This document shows positions 43,809 through 56,978 of a stretch of DNA of 64,000 nucleotides, one piece after another. Source of the DNA: Odontocerum albicorne (taxonomy: Eukaryota > Arthropoda > Insecta > Trichoptera > Odontoceridae); the NCBI GenBank assembly GCA_949825065.1, contig OX463849.1:1178001-1242000 (forward strand), read 5' to 3'. Every line of letters starts with the position of its first letter. Position 1 is the first letter of the stretch. The position numbers were made by a program, and so were the translations under genes. The notes under the pieces were generated by a model. It was not told the DNA's origin, ran no database searches, and was given only the letters and a program-made list of their open reading frames with translations.

Positions 43809-44778
43809 CTGGTGCTGCGCTCGGCCTACAGTCAGCAGCTTTGTTTTGTCTTTATTTATGATTATATACGAGTATATAGAGTTTGAATGTATTTCTTTTA
43901 ATCAGAAATATTAAGAAACCGTCAACATGCAAAAATAATACTGAAAAATGTTGTTCTGTTTTGTTGGTTCTATCTGTAATGGAACCTGAACTTGAGTCGG
44001 AAGTCTATCGTGGTATCAACTAATCTTGTCGTAAAAATGGGGGTAAACTGGTCGACATGATTGCAGCCTTTTCGTATATTTAAAATAAAAAATTAACACA
44101 ATTTCTTAATAAAAAAAATGTCGTTATAGTTGGTACCAAAAAAAATTGTAAAATGGCAACTGTCTGAAAAATATTTCAATTTTTACCCTTCTTTAAATGT
44201 AGTAAAAATAATAGTTTTGAATTTTTCAAGGTTGAAGCGATACAAAAACATTTGTTCAAGTTTCAAATCAAATTTGAAGGCAATCGGTTGGATAGAACTT
44301 GAGATTTTATGTCGACCAGGTCGAAAAAAGTAATTTCGAGAAAAACGCGTTTAAAGTTTTGAGATTATTGTCCGAGTCATTCCGGTGCGGCGTAATTGCT
44401 GCCTCATTTATAGCTTTAACTTCGTAAATATTAAGAATTTTAATATTTCCTTTTGAGAACATATTTTTAAAGGTCTAAACTTTAGGAATACACAAAAAAA
44501 AAGATTTTTTCATATTTCTAGAGTAGAATACTTCCTTAAGCCAGTTTTACTGATTAATACAATTTATACTTGTCACATCTTAAACTTAACAACTTGATTG
44601 CATAAAAAAATATTATTTTTAGGTCAGAATCGGGCGTGAACCCAATTAATAAAGAACAATCAACTCGTGTCCTATAAAAATGTACAAAGAAAATTGCGTG
44701 CGATTTTTATATCGTGTTTAGTAAACATTACTCCATTTAAAATTAATTATTATTTTACAATTTATATTCCGAGATTAT

Positions 44779-44905
44779 TAACGACCTCCGTGGCTTAGGC
44801 AGTATAAGCCTATCTTCTAGCCCGGAGGCTGCGGGTTCAATTTTTGTTAGTTCTAATTTTTTTAAAAAGTTCTTGTCTGATTTTCATTTAAGGTTTGTTC
44901 CTTTA
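44779..44905 (+). mobile_element. tRNA-derived SINE cut by a TTAA MITE
   Basis: Head GACCTCCGTGGCTTAGGC, GCGGGTTCAAT B-box region and the TCTGATTTTCATTTAAGG middle. The 3' tail is replaced by the piggyBac-type MITE that starts at 44910. Confidence 0.7.
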
Positions 44906-44909
44906 TTAA

Positions 44910-45525
44910 CCCTTCCTTCCCTGTGATGTGTAATTGGTACACATTGCTTGTAAAAACTTTAATATCTCTATAAATATAATAAATACTGGGTTCAGATTTT
45001 AGGTATTCCTCCGTAATACATTTACGCATTGAATGAAAAAATAATATTAATAATAATTAGCACTTATCGGCCACATCAGAGACGTTTTGTGAAAATCGGG
45101 AATAAATTCATCAATACAATCAAACGTGTGCCAGTGTGTGACGTAGGTATATTCATTCTAAAAAAACCGCTATGGGTGAGGAAGCGACGCTATTCACGTC
45201 TCACTCTCACTCTACTTCGGTATATGGGAACGCAAGAAATAGAATCTCAGTTCGATCGCTTCTCTCGCTTTAGTAGCTCTCAGGCATCCATTTGAGGTGG
45301 TCTTTTCGCCCGTTTTGTGAACGTCGGCCGATGGTTTTTTTCATGTTTTCAGCAATAAAATTTCAATTATTATCACTTTTGACTTCAAATTTAATTAATT
45401 TAAGCGATTGGCTATGCATATTCTTATTTTTCCGTTTTAAATCGCTCATTTTACATGTTTATTGATGTGTATTGAATACACAGCACCGGAACGCGCGAAT
45501 TTTTTTTACCAAAGGAAGGGAAAGG
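44910..45525 (+). mobile_element. piggyBac-type MITE, copy 5
   Basis: TTAA at 44906-44909 and 45526-45529; very similar to copy 1. Inserted in a SINE. Followed by a duplicated flank and a second MITE terminus ending at 45815. Confidence 0.87.
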
Positions 45526-45529
45526 TTAA

Positions 45530-45819
45530 CATTCACAAGTGCATATTTCATCTGAGACCTAATACTATTTGTACATTATAAAATACTGTGTTTTGGCAGC
45601 AGGGCTCAAAATATATACAACATGTTTATAATTCCTATAACATCGACTATGGTGCGAAGGCAATAGGGAACCACTGCACTATATTTCTCAAGAAAACCAC
45701 ATGAATATGCTCAGCAATTTGTGGGTCACGTTCCTCAGTATTGAGGTGACAACACAGAAGAAGACTCGAGACAGAACATCAACATGTGGATTTTTTTATC
45801 ACAGGAAGGGAAAGGTTAA
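45530..45819 (+). repeat. Flank shared with the nicotinamidase 3' region plus second MITE end
   Basis: 45530-45780 is the inverted counterpart of 18844-19105. Right after it, 45785-45815 is a MITE 3' terminus (ATTTTTTTATCACAGGAAGG) followed by TTAA 45816-45819. The homology to 18844 stops exactly where this terminus begins. Confidence 0.8.
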
Positions 45820-46493
45820 TTTAACACTAACACGGACGTCTTCCAACAGACAAGTGCCTAATGAGCCGGAATATTTATTCTGGGTATTTAAATAAATTGA
45901 AAAGATGTGATAGTTTCTGGCTTTAACTTTATGAAACTCCATATTATAATATTTAATAATAAATTACATTATTATTCCACTAATTACATTATCCACCGAT
46001 ACTCGTGTTTCTACCTCGTACCTTTGGACGCAATGGTCCCGGTTTGTTACGAAAATAATATTTATGACCAACTGATGTCATGTTTTCATTGGAAATGTAC
46101 GGAAAGTCTATTACAAACAGTTTTTTTCATTGATAGGCAATCCACTCAAACAAGAACGATTTGTTCCACCAAATTAAAGACATTATGCAATTATATGACT
46201 CAATATAATAAACTAATTTAAAAAATGACACTTTTAAATAATTTTTAGTTTCAACTGATTTAGCTTAAAATTTTACAATCGATCTATAAGTGGAAAGTTT
46301 CGCAAATGAATAAGAAACGCGACATTATGAAGGTTGATTTTCAAGATTCTTTTTTTATAATATAAATTGTATAATATATCTTTTATATTATTTATAGTTT
46401 AGGCATTAACATTGTGGAGATTTAAATACATTGTAATTTGTAAACAAGACGTCTTGTTTGTGCTCCCCTGATGATGAGGCGAAAACCTTGAAA

Positions 46494-47150
46494 CCGGTAT
46501 GGTTATACCGTAACATAAAGTGGAATATTGTTATACCTTTACATAAAATGGAATATGGTCACACCGTAACATAAAGTGGAATGTTGTTATACCTTTACAT
46601 AAAATGGAATATGGTCACACCGTTACATAAAGTGGAATAGGGTTATACCGTTGCATAAAGTGGAATATGGTTATACCGTTACATAAAGTAGAATATGGTT
46701 ATACAGTTACACAAAGAGGAATATGGTTATACCGTTACACAAAGAGGAATATGGTTATACAGTTACATAAAGTGGAATATGGTTATACCGTTACGCAAAG
46801 TGGAATATGGTTATACCGTTACGTAAAGTGGAATATGGTTATACCGTTACGTAAAGTGGAATATGGTTATACCGTTACGTAACGTAGAATATGGTTATAC
46901 CGTTACGTAAAGTGGAAAATGGTTATATCGTTAAATAAAGTGGAATATGGTTATACCGTTACGTAAAGTGGAATATGGTTAAACCGTTACATAAAGTGGA
47001 ATATGGTTATACAGTTACACAAAGAGGAATATGGTTATACCGTTGCATAAAGTGGAATATGGTTATACCGTTACGTAAAGTGGAATATGGTTATACCGTT
47101 ACACAAAGTGGAATATGGTATACCGTTACATAAAGTGGAATAAACAGTGT
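46494..47150. repeat. 28-bp tandem array (about 23 units)
   Basis: The unit GGTTATACCGTTACATAAAG + TGGAATAT repeats every 28 bp. Early units vary more (GTCACACC, TTTACATAAAATG). The open frame over it is an artefact. Confidence 0.93.
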
Positions 47151-47194
47151 TTGATTAAACAGATTACAATTCTTTTTTTATTTGTTACAGTTTT

Positions 47195-47915
47195 ATTTTC
47201 ACTCATAGCTTTTCGTATCTCTGATGTTTCTTAATTCACTGTTTTGTATAATATATAGTTTTTTCGTATCTCTGATGTTTCTTAACTCACTGATTTTTAT
47301 AACTTATTGCTCTTTGTATCTCTGACGTTTCTTAATTCACTGTTTTGTATAATTTATAGTTTTTGTATCTCTGATGTTTTTTAATTTACTGTTTTGTATA
47401 ATTTATAGCTTTTGTATCTCTGATGTTTCTTAATTCACTGTTTTATATAATTTATAGATTTTGCATCTCTGATGTTTTTTAATTCACTGTTTTGTATAAT
47501 TTATAGTTTTTTGTATCTCTGACGTTTCTTAATTCACTGTTTTGTATAATTTATAGCTTTTTGTATATCTGATGTTTCTTAATTCACTGTTTTGTATAAT
47601 TTATAGCTTTTGTATCTCAGATGTTTCTTAATTCACTGTTTTGTATAATGTATAGCTTTTTGTATATCTGATGTTTCTTAATTCACTGTTTTGTATAATT
47701 TATAGCTTTTTATATCTCTGATGTTTCTTAATTCACTGTTTTGTATAATTTATAGCTTTTTGTATCTCTGATGTTTCTTAATTCACTGTTTTGTATAATT
47801 TATAGCTTTTTATATCTCTGATGTTTCTTAATTCACTGTTTTGTATGGTTTATAGTTTTTAGTATCTCTGACGTTTCTTAATTCACTGGTTTGTATAACT
47901 TTGTGACATACGAGT
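47195..47915. repeat. ~50-bp tandem array (about 14 units)
   Basis: The unit TTTGTATCTCTGATGTTTCT + TAATTCACTGTTTTGTATAA + TTTATAGCT, 49-51 bp, immediately downstream of the 28-bp array with about 45 bp between. Confidence 0.92.
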
Positions 47916-48537
47916 ACAATTTTACATATATTTTGTTTATAGAACTTATAAAAGTGTTAAAAAAAAATTTAATTCCTAAAGATTAATAACATTTTATTTT
48001 ATTGATCTTTAAGATACATAAAAAACAAGGACTGCTAATATTATCCGATCTAAAGCATTTATACAATAAGCCTGGCAGAAAACTCGAACGAAAACATAAA
48101 AATTACCAACTAAAATCTAACATAAAAAATAAAGATTTTATTTTACAATAAGACGTTGGCATATATATCGACATAAGTTATTCTTAAATCAACATAAACA
48201 TTTTTTTGTTTGAAGTTTGAAGAATTCCTGAAGCTCGATGTTTTCATGAGCCATTCCGTCTGGTGTTGTGATGATCCGTGACATTCGCGGCTAAAGATAG
48301 ATATGAGTAGAGCCGTCATCAACCGAAGATTTGTAGACGGTTATTTCTGTTGTCCGAACTCAGAACCGAGAAACGATGACGAAAGAGGGGAAATACGAGT
48401 ATACCGACTGTGCCACTGTGTCGTCGAACGGTGCACATAGGAACTGGGTTAAGAGAAATACCTTAAATAAGTCAGTAGCCACTAGTTTATTATCGCTTTG
48501 ATGACACACTATTTTATTTATTTTCTCAAAACAGGCT

Positions 48538-49130
48538 TAGCCCAATTACTTTGAAAAATACAAGAAGTGTTAATATACAAAATAAATAAAAAATATATAA
48601 AATAAAAAAGAATGTACATGCATACATATACACACACAAACATATACATATATTCAAAGTCACTTAAGTACGTTGATGAGTGCTTTCTAACGCGCTCAAT
48701 CTTAGAAGATAATTTACTTTTGCTTTTGGTAATGTGATATGAAATATGTCAATATCCGAAGCAGTCCCGTTCAAAAGAGTTGAGACCCTTCCAACAGGCA
48801 TAGCGACTGGAAGACCCGTTCTTGCGTATGTTATTGAGAACAGTTCTTGCCGGCGCAGTCTAGTGTAATTGTTAGGAACATTTAGGTTAATCTTTGTAGT
48901 AATGCTGGACAGCTCACAACTCCTCGAACGAGTTTGACAACGTATACCAGGAGACGCAGATCTCTTCTTACGCTCAAGGAGTTATACCCGAGCATGCCCA
49001 GCAGAAACTGAGGAGGATAAAACCATGGATAGACACCGAACTCACTCATATAGAGATATCGTAGATATTTTATTGTACCTTCTCCACCATGAGTGAGTTC
49101 TGCGCCCCCACCGGGCTCCAAATGCAAGCA
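48538..49130 (-). mobile_element. LINE-D 3' end, second copy
   Basis: Same 3' terminus as at 39886. The minus frame runs through LLGMLGYNSLSVRRDLRLLV, NVPNNYTRLRRQELFSIT, ARTGLPVAMPVGRVS; with one break it extends slightly further 5' than the other copy. Confidence 0.75.
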
Positions 49131-49889
49131 TTGCTTTCTAGTTTGCTACGGATCAATGAAAATTTTCCAGTTAAAGGTTATAAAAAATATAATAGATGAA
49201 ACGAAAGAAATGTTTTTCAATATAGCCACCCCGTAGTTCAATGCACTTTTAAAATAATGAATTAATTTTTCAACATAAAAAATATTCAACGGTTTTGTTC
49301 AAATGGGGAATGTACTGCGGATATCAGATCATTTCTTTGTCACTTTTAATATGTGTCCACGCAAATCGGATTTCAGTTTAGAAAATAAAAATAATATTGT
49401 AATTACTAAGGACCAAGCCGGAACTATAGGATACCTGATTCTATTCTTGGAATCAAGCGACAGAAGTGTGCAATGGCACATTGTCATAGGATGGGCGATT
49501 CAATTCTTGGAATCCACAGTGTTGAATGGCAGAGTTTACAACAACAGAAGTGTGTAATGGCACATTGTCGCGTAATATTTCATGCCTCGTGACAGCTTTC
49601 CTCTATGTTCTGTTCTTATAGCATTGTTTAATTTGTACATTAATAACACATACTAATTGCCAATTACTGCAGTGTTTCTCTTTTTGAAGTCAACAATTAG
49701 AATTCTCTTACATTCTCAAAATAATGTTGATATAATCTTTTTTGGGTTTGTGTTATCTAAGCTTTTTTTGTGCTGTTGTGATCCCGGACAACGCGACCAC
49801 AAAGGATCATGAAGTAAAACCATACTTTAATTTTTATTTATTTACATAATTTTTCTTGGTATATTTTGAGAGGTTATTTTTTTATAAAG

Positions 49890-50050
49890 ATATTTTACAC
49901 ATGACAAGAAATATACATAATTTGTGAAAAAAACAACAGGAAATTTAATTTGGAAACACAATTTTAATGAATCTGGGTTTGTTGCCTTTCATTTGTCGTG
50001 TCCCCAGTAAATTAGGATTTTGCCTGTATTTCACTGAGGAAATTGTTATA
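49890..50050 (+). repeat. Dispersed repeat shared with right edge
   Basis: ACATGACAAGAAATATACAT .. CATTTGTCGTGTCCCCAGTA is nearly identical to 63860-64000 on the other strand. Confidence 0.8.
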
Positions 50051-50321
50051 CAACAATTTCTTCCAACTAACCAACTCATCTTAGTAGATACATTAAATTG
50101 TTTTAATCCGTTACAGATAAAAAATCCTTTAAATATAAATTAAACAGACCAATTTCAAAACAATAATGGTAGAAGTATAGAAAAAGAGGTCGTTTAAGGG
50201 TAAGGAAGGGAAACAAAGAAAAAATATAGTAAAACAATATTCTGAATAATATAGTTCACGTTAAATAAGGATAGTTCACATCTAATCATTCTTGGAAGTT
50301 CGTTCCTCAATCATCCCTATA

Positions 50322-50798
50322 CTTGAGAAAATGTAGCATGGTCCCTGTGGTAGCAAGTTATTTAGGTAAATGCATTACATAAAACTAACAATAATAACAA
50401 ATTAATACATCTTGTTACAAATTAGCAAAAATGTGGCAGTTTGTTAAAATCAAATAATATTTGGCGACGTTTGTCAAAAGTCACTACGTTAGTCTGCATT
50501 GGCTGGGGATGGGGTATACGATAATTGGATTTTCGATTTTTTTATACATAAAATTAAATGTTCATAATTAGTATTAATTCATAGTGGATCTTGGCCTATT
50601 TAAAGATATATACAAATCATACAATATATTAGAAAGTCAGTATAATGAAAATTAGGAATTAAAACGTCAGTTTAGAGAGAAAAAAAAATCAATTTATAAA
50701 AAAACGTAATAAATTTGTAAAACAAAAAACCATTTTACCCCATCCCTTTGAGATATGACATTTCAAATGTTACAGGGACCATCCTACATTTTCTCAAG
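50322..50798. mobile_element. TA MITE (M-TA), left part deleted
   Basis: Both termini and TA flanks (50320-50321, 50799-50800) are present, but about 90 bp after the left TIR are missing (GTCCCTGTGG joins TAGCAAGTTATTTAGG). Confidence 0.82.
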
Positions 50799-51114
50799 TA
50801 TAGTGAACCGCTAACGAAGATATATAAAATGGGGGGTGGTGTGTTGGCATGCAAATAATTCTCTTATCATATGATTGAAGATAAAGCACGTGTTCTAAAA
50901 GAAACTGGAATTTTTCGCAGATATATGAAAAAATCCAGTCTATAGAACCTGAAGGTTTCTTCGCCACCTGATTTTAAGTCATTGTTCCTAAACTATGAAT
51001 GTTTCAAGTCTGTATTTCACTTTAAGCCTTTTAAACATCTTTCTGGTAGATTGGAAGAAATTGTTACGAGTAATAAATCCGTTATGTTGTAGAATAGTTT
51101 ATTTATTTATATAT

Positions 51115-51870
51115 TTATTTAACACTTTTATTGCAATACAATCTGGCGGGCTTATTGCCAGGCGGCAATCTCTTCCAACCAACCAGACAAAAGTAAATGA
51201 AGCAAGTTACGTGGTCGCATAAATCATTCAAATGACTATCCATCCCCACGAAATCCATAAACATATACGTGAGTACATGCCCACGAATCCCGCAAAGACG
51301 GACAATCACTCGAACATTATTTTTCATATAAAATGAGAAATCATCAATCAAAAGGAAAGGAAGGGATGGTGGAGAGGAAAGGAAAAGAAAAATCAGGAAT
51401 GAAACACGTTATTTTACTGACTAGAAATTAAGAGTTTTTTCAGTCGCTTCTTAAAGCATGCCAAGGACGGAGCGAGTCTTATATTGGTTTGTAACTGATT
51501 CCAGAGTCTCACTGCATGAACAGTAAAGGACGATGTAAAGAAAGAGGAGCGCGAACTGGAAAGGCCAATAAACAATCTCTGTTTGAGCGTAACGCTAATC
51601 CATGATTGGAAAGACGCTGAAAATTTTCGGCGAGATAAGAGGGTGGGGCGGGACAGTTAAGGATATTATACAATAGAGACAGTATGTAAATTTGGCGTCT
51701 ATTTCTAACATTCAACCAGTTCTATGCCTTCTGATATGAAGTTATATGATCGTGCTTTCGTAGATTGAAAATAAATCTTAGACACACATTTTGAAGACGC
51801 TGTAATTTGTCCAGCTGTTCCTCTGTAACATCCAATTAACATACGTCCGCATAGTCCAGAATCAGAAAAA
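51115..51870 (-). mobile_element. LINE-A 3' end
   Basis: Very close to the 37700 copy but with a frame break near 51550. The tail ends in an AATAAATA-rich run on the minus strand (51095-51130), the expected 3' simple repeat. Confidence 0.82.
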
Positions 51871-51930
51871 GCAGAGATAGTTTACCAATCAAAAAATTAT
51901 TAGCTGTTTTTCCTGTTAGCAATTTGTATA

Positions 51931-52802
51931 CAGAGTGTCCCGTAACTCAATGTTTTCAAGCCGGTATCGAGGAAAGGCGGCCAGAGTGTTATAATTCAAT
52001 ACGGAAATTATTATTTTTTAAATTATTTTTAAAGGTGTAGTAGGTATGTATTGTACCATTTTGAAATCCTGACTAAACAGGCCATCTTTTGATGTAACTT
52101 GCCAGGTTAGCGTAGTACATTATTTTTACAGTATGATGAGTTAAAGTTAGCTGATAAAAAATATTAATTTTTATGATCGGACAAAATTTTTTTTTCGCGA
52201 ACGTGCATGTTTTTTTAGTTGTATATCGGACTCCGACATTTTTTATTTTTTTTATTAAACAAATTAATATATTGTACAAATATTTGTCCTGTCTAGGCTA
52301 AACATATATACATATTTATAACTTAACTAATATTATTTATATGTTATAATTTATAAACTAACTTAATCTTATTTTCCTACTATACATGTCATTTTATTTT
52401 TATTTTTTATAGTTTTAATATATGATTTCTTGGAAATAATTAACACCTACATACAACTTATAACTAGATAACAATTCTTACAACTAAATTATTTAGTAAG
52501 AACAAGTCCACTCGTTCAGGCTACTTGTATTCCATCACATTCACTCAGACCTTGGTCGTCCCAGCTAATAATAGCAGGGCTATCTAGGATTGCGATACAA
52601 CTACTAAAATCGTAAAATATGGCAATTTGTAGTCACAGCATATTAACATTTGGCGCAGGGTAGCTACTTTTATGATTTTCAAAAAAATGCCTATAACTCG
52701 AAAAGTATGAGGCTTTTATTAGAGATTTGTTTTATTCTGAACCGTCATAAGCTGGCCTTTTCCTCGAAACCGACTTGACATTGAGTTACGGGACACCCCA
52801 TG
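51931..52802. mobile_element. TA-flanked long-arm element, second copy
   Basis: Ends CAGAGTGTCCCGTAACTCAA and CATGGGGTGTCCCGTAACTC (inverted), with TA at 51929-51930 and 52803-52804. The left arm is eroded; the right arm 52571-52802 is intact. The internal part is reversed relative to the 5387 copy. Confidence 0.8.
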
Positions 52803-53433
52803 TATAAACAGATGCGTAGATCTTTTCTAAGGCTTAAGGAATAAAAATCAAGCATACCAATTTAAAAATGTGGGATAGCTTTAATTTGTATGGAAGTGAA
52901 GCCACTGGACATTCAGGCAAAGTGATAGATGCAGAGTAAATGTCTGGTATTACAATGTATGACAGATGTAACGATAACCGGATTAAGGGTATTTTTTTGT
53001 TAGTGTCGTATTTTATACGTAGAATTAAGAACAGTGTATATTTGGCCACATTGAGAGAATGAGTTGCGTGTACTGTTGATAAAATAGTTATATGACACAA
53101 AAGTTTATGTAACCAGTTGAACTTAAGTGAGATTCGGAGGAAAGTCAAGTTGTAAAGTCGGCGAACATACTAAAGGAAAGTTATTTGGTAACTTAACCGT
53201 AAAACCACATTACTACCGGCAGCTGCCGTCATCTGAACTCTCCGTCTGCATTCCAACCCTCCTCACATATCTGAGGCCCTTTGATCCTCGACCTTTCCAC
53301 CCCCGCCCCTTTCACGGTAAACAAATCATAGCACCAATCCCTAACTGGGGGAAAGCGATCTCTCGAGAACACCAAAACATTATATACATATCATAAATGC
53401 GATCACGCCGTTTCTTTGTTGAGGTAGGCAGAA

Positions 53434-53666
53434 ACCTATCGAGCAAATTATACAAAAATGTACCTGTAATAAAATCACTTTGGAATGAAGTTCCACAGGA
53501 AGTAAATAAAGATAAGGTAAGTTGTAATGAAATGGGTTAGTTTTGAGAGTGACATCGTTTGTGGACACATAAATTTGTGCGAAGCACTTTGGTGTGGCCA
53601 TGCATGAAATCACCTAGTCTATTAGTCACGTAGCACCTAGCGAATCACTTTGGTGTGGCCTTAGCC
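53434..53666 (+). mobile_element. Harbinger-like element, 5'-truncated copy
   Basis: Repeats the internal MADF-exon segment and GTAAGT donor (53516 region) of the 7449-7884 element, then its right end GTGTGGCCTTA, with an extra block carrying a second GGTGTGGCC copy. The left end and the ATG are missing. Several substitutions mark it as an older or independent copy. Confidence 0.6.
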
Positions 53667-54559
53667 TTAGAAAACCGATTCTCCTCAAGGTAACTCTATC
53701 TCGAGATTCGAATCCACTATTATTACCTTTGTGATTCTTCCGCTATAGTAGAATTTAGATGAAGTGTGTGTGATGTTCATATATAATTATACATTTTGAT
53801 AAGACTTCACAAAAAAGGTTATCTTCAAGTGTTTTCAAGGCAAATATCTATACAATTGAAATTTACTCGAGAAAACGAACGTTAACGAAACAATTAGCAA
53901 CTACAAATATTGAAGAACGAGCCACCAATACACGCATAACGTGCTATCCCAAAATTCGATATACTATGGAAGCATTTAATGTAAAAGACAAGTTGAAATT
54001 AAATATTGAAACGCATAAAAACGGAAATAATAATATCTTTCGTATTTTTTTTTTATCTTTTCAAATAGTAGCAAGACCAACACCAGGAGCTGCACCTTCA
54101 TTTGCACCCCGTACTAATTGGCCGTCATGCCAGTTATGTCGTGCGCACTATAGACGCCACGCGCCAGCGTAAAACCAGATCATATTGCTACCTGCAATAA
54201 AGCGGTCTGTGCTGAGCATTCAGCATTATTGCATCAGTGCGATACCTCCCCTGCATTCTTGCATTAGCTGAACATGAGAATAAGCAGCACAATAATACAA
54301 TTATTACATGTTTTATTTTTTACCTGTCAAATAAAACCTGAATTACCAAAAAATATCTTCTTTTTTTGCCTTTATATTTATATTTTATCCTTTTATATAC
54401 ATTTAGGCACCTTATACAACCATAAGCTAACATACAAAACCATCAAGACACACTTGCATGATGATAATATCATACAATATTTTGAAGGTCCCTAGGGACC
54501 TTTTTACTTTTTTAACGCCGCCGGGATTGTCACTGATCGGAGGGTTAACAAAAAATAAA
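53667..54559. other. Unassigned stretch with an 18-bp palindrome
   Basis: 54070-54260 is moderately GC-rich with no second copy. AAGGTCCCTAGGGACCTT at 54485-54502 is a perfect palindrome. No gene recognised. 55488-55886 is likewise unassigned and holds CCAATAACCAATAACCAGT at 55648-55667. Confidence 0.35.
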
Positions 54560-54680
54560 GATCATTCATTTCTATTGACACACATTTTAAAGGTTCCATT
54601 CTGGTTTTCTCTTAAAACCCCTTTAACATATGTGGTTAGCTGGAAAAGATCGCCAAATTGTAATATACCCACCAAGTTGT
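54560..54680 (+). mobile_element. SINE-like middle and tail, degraded
   Basis: Contains TTCTGGTTTTCTCTTAAA and a GTGGTTAGCTGGAAAAGATC tail that parallel the SINE. Strongly diverged. Confidence 0.4.
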
Positions 54681-54831
54681 ATTGTAAACAACGAAACTGT
54701 TATACAATACAAAAAAATGGTACCAGCCTGCAACTCTCAAATTAGTAGACTTGCGTGTTTTCAACTAGGACAGGGAGGATGTTGACAAATAGGCAACATT
54801 TGGAATCTACCAGGGCGTATGATGATCTTAA

Positions 54832-55483
54832 CCCTTCCTTCCCTGTGATGTGTAACTAGTACGCATTGCTTCTAAATACTTTAATATCTCTATAAATATA
54901 ATAAATACTGGCTTCAGATTTTAGGTATTCCTCCGTAATACATTTACGCATTGAATGAAAAAAATAATATTAATAATAGTTAGCACTTATCGGCCACATA
55001 AGAGATATTTTGTGAAAATCGGGAATAAATTCACCAATACAATCAAACGTGTGCCAGTGTGTGATGTAGGTATATTCATTCTAAAAAACCGCTACGGGTG
55101 AGGAAGCGACGCTATTCACGTCTCACTCTCACTCTACTTCGGTAAATGGGAACGCAAGAAATAGAATCTCAGTTCGCAGTTGTTTCTTCCTTCGAGGTAT
55201 AACATACACAGTGTTAGTGTTCCGAGTCCCGTCTCAGTAGCTCGCGGGCATCCATACAAGGTGGTCTCTGTGCCAGTTTTGTGAACGTCAGTCGATGTTT
55301 TTTCATGTTTTCAACAATTAAATTTCAATTATTATCACTTTTGACTTCAAATTGAATTAATTTAAGCGATTGGCTATGAATATTCTTATTTTTCCGATTT
55401 TAAATCGCTCATTTTTACATGTGTACTATATTGAATACACAGCACCGGAACGCGTGATTTTTTTTAGCACCGGAAGGGAAAGG
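54832..55483 (+). mobile_element. piggyBac-type MITE, copy 6
   Basis: TTAA 54828-54831 at the left, mutated TCAA 55484-55487 at the right. Has about 45 bp of extra sequence near 55180-55240 relative to copy 5. Confidence 0.85.
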
Positions 55484-55886
55484 TCAAAAAAGCCCGATTC
55501 TATATCACTTAAACTGTATACGTCATCATTTTCAACCCAGCTCTAGTGCCCAGTAATAGAATCAGTGGGCGGAACTGTAACTGGATCAGCTCTGCAGCGC
55601 GACCGAGGAACGAGTAATGTAGAGGCTGGAAACGTCACAGCCAGTAACCAATAACCAATAACCAGTGACATATTGACAGGTGGAGGCCGCTGCCAAACAA
55701 GATTTATCGATTTCCTACATGCATGAGATTGCAGGAATCGTTTTATTCATGGAACTCCCGTAATACTCGTAGAAAAGGAAGGGAAATCATTTTATACTCG
55801 TATATATACATAGAGTCACGCCATTTTTCTATCAGGGTAGGCAGAAAGCATAAAGCGTTAGAATTACTTTTTTCAAAATAGTCCTT

Positions 55887-56664
55887 GTGATTTCTCTGAC
55901 TTTTTACTTTTCCTTCATTCAAAATAGCATTCACTTGATCAATCAAGAAAAATACATTCCAGAATATGGGAAATCTGCAACCGTAATACTTCTGTGTAAG
56001 AAAGGCGACCATGAGGATCTTAAGAACTACCGTCCAATCAACATGTTACCTACACTATATAAAAGTTTTACCAAATTCTTAACCAACCGACTCTCGAGAA
56101 TTTTTGACACGAAACAGCCACGTGAACAAGTTAAATTCCAGAAGGGTTTCAGTACCATGGATCATATTCAAGTACTGCATGGAATAATAGAACGATGTGA
56201 GGAATACGAACTCCCTCTCTATACCCATGCCCTTGTGGACTACGAAAAGGCATTTAACTCAGTCAAAAAACTTTCCATAATAGAAGCTTTAAAAATACAA
56301 AGCATCGAGAATGCATATATTAAGTTGCTCAATAACATTTATTGATAGGGCATACATTTAGTTGTTCAATAACATCTATAAGGATGCAACAGCAAAAATA
56401 CATCTCCACAAATCCTCCGAAACCTTCCGAGTTGGTAAGGGAGTTCGTCAAGGAGATACTATTTCCCCAAAAATAATTATCACAGCTACACTTGAATATG
56501 TCTTTAGTAAACTGGAATGGGACAATAAAGGCCTAGCGATTGATGAAAAATACCTAAGCCACTTGAGATTTGCAGACGATATCGTTATATTCTCACAAAA
56601 CTCAAATGATCTTCAGTACCAACTGCAGGAATTGGCAGAGGTCATAAATTCGCATCAGCCTTAA
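55887..56664 (+). mobile_element. RTE-like reverse transcriptase fragment
   Basis: Frames 55887-56345 and 56362-56664 cover RT motifs in order: ILLCKKGDHEDLKNYRPINM, KGFSTMDHIQVLHGIIERCE, ALVDYEKAFNSVKKLSIIEA, LLNNIY, then GKGVRQGDTISPKIIITATL and LRFADDIVIFSQNSNDLQYQ. The catalytic DD of FADD is intact. A stop at 56343-56345 and a short local duplication of the LLNNIY segment break it. Confidence 0.88.
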
Positions 56665-56978
56665 GTTCACATTCGTCCTTAATTCCTTCCTTATATATTC
56701 TATTATACATTGTCACCCCATGAATTCTTCCTAGTGCATTCATTTCTATAGCGTTTATTCGGTTCTTTTCAGTCTTATTTATTTAACATTTCATTGTAAG
56801 AAACGTTGGTTGGAAGAAATTTCCGCCATGCGTGTTGCCAGGTGGCAATCTCTTCCAAACAACCAGACAAAAATGAATATAGGAAGTTATATGATCGCAA
56901 AAAATATTAATATGATTATATTTTTTTATGAACAATATACGTTGTAAAAATAAAATTGGGATATCATCAATCAAAGGA

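Noticed and set aside
46667..46882. Open frame of repeated YGYTVTQ-like residues
   Set aside because: It is a reading of the 28-bp array; 28 is not a multiple of 3, so the apparent protein repeat cycles through frames and is not conserved coding.
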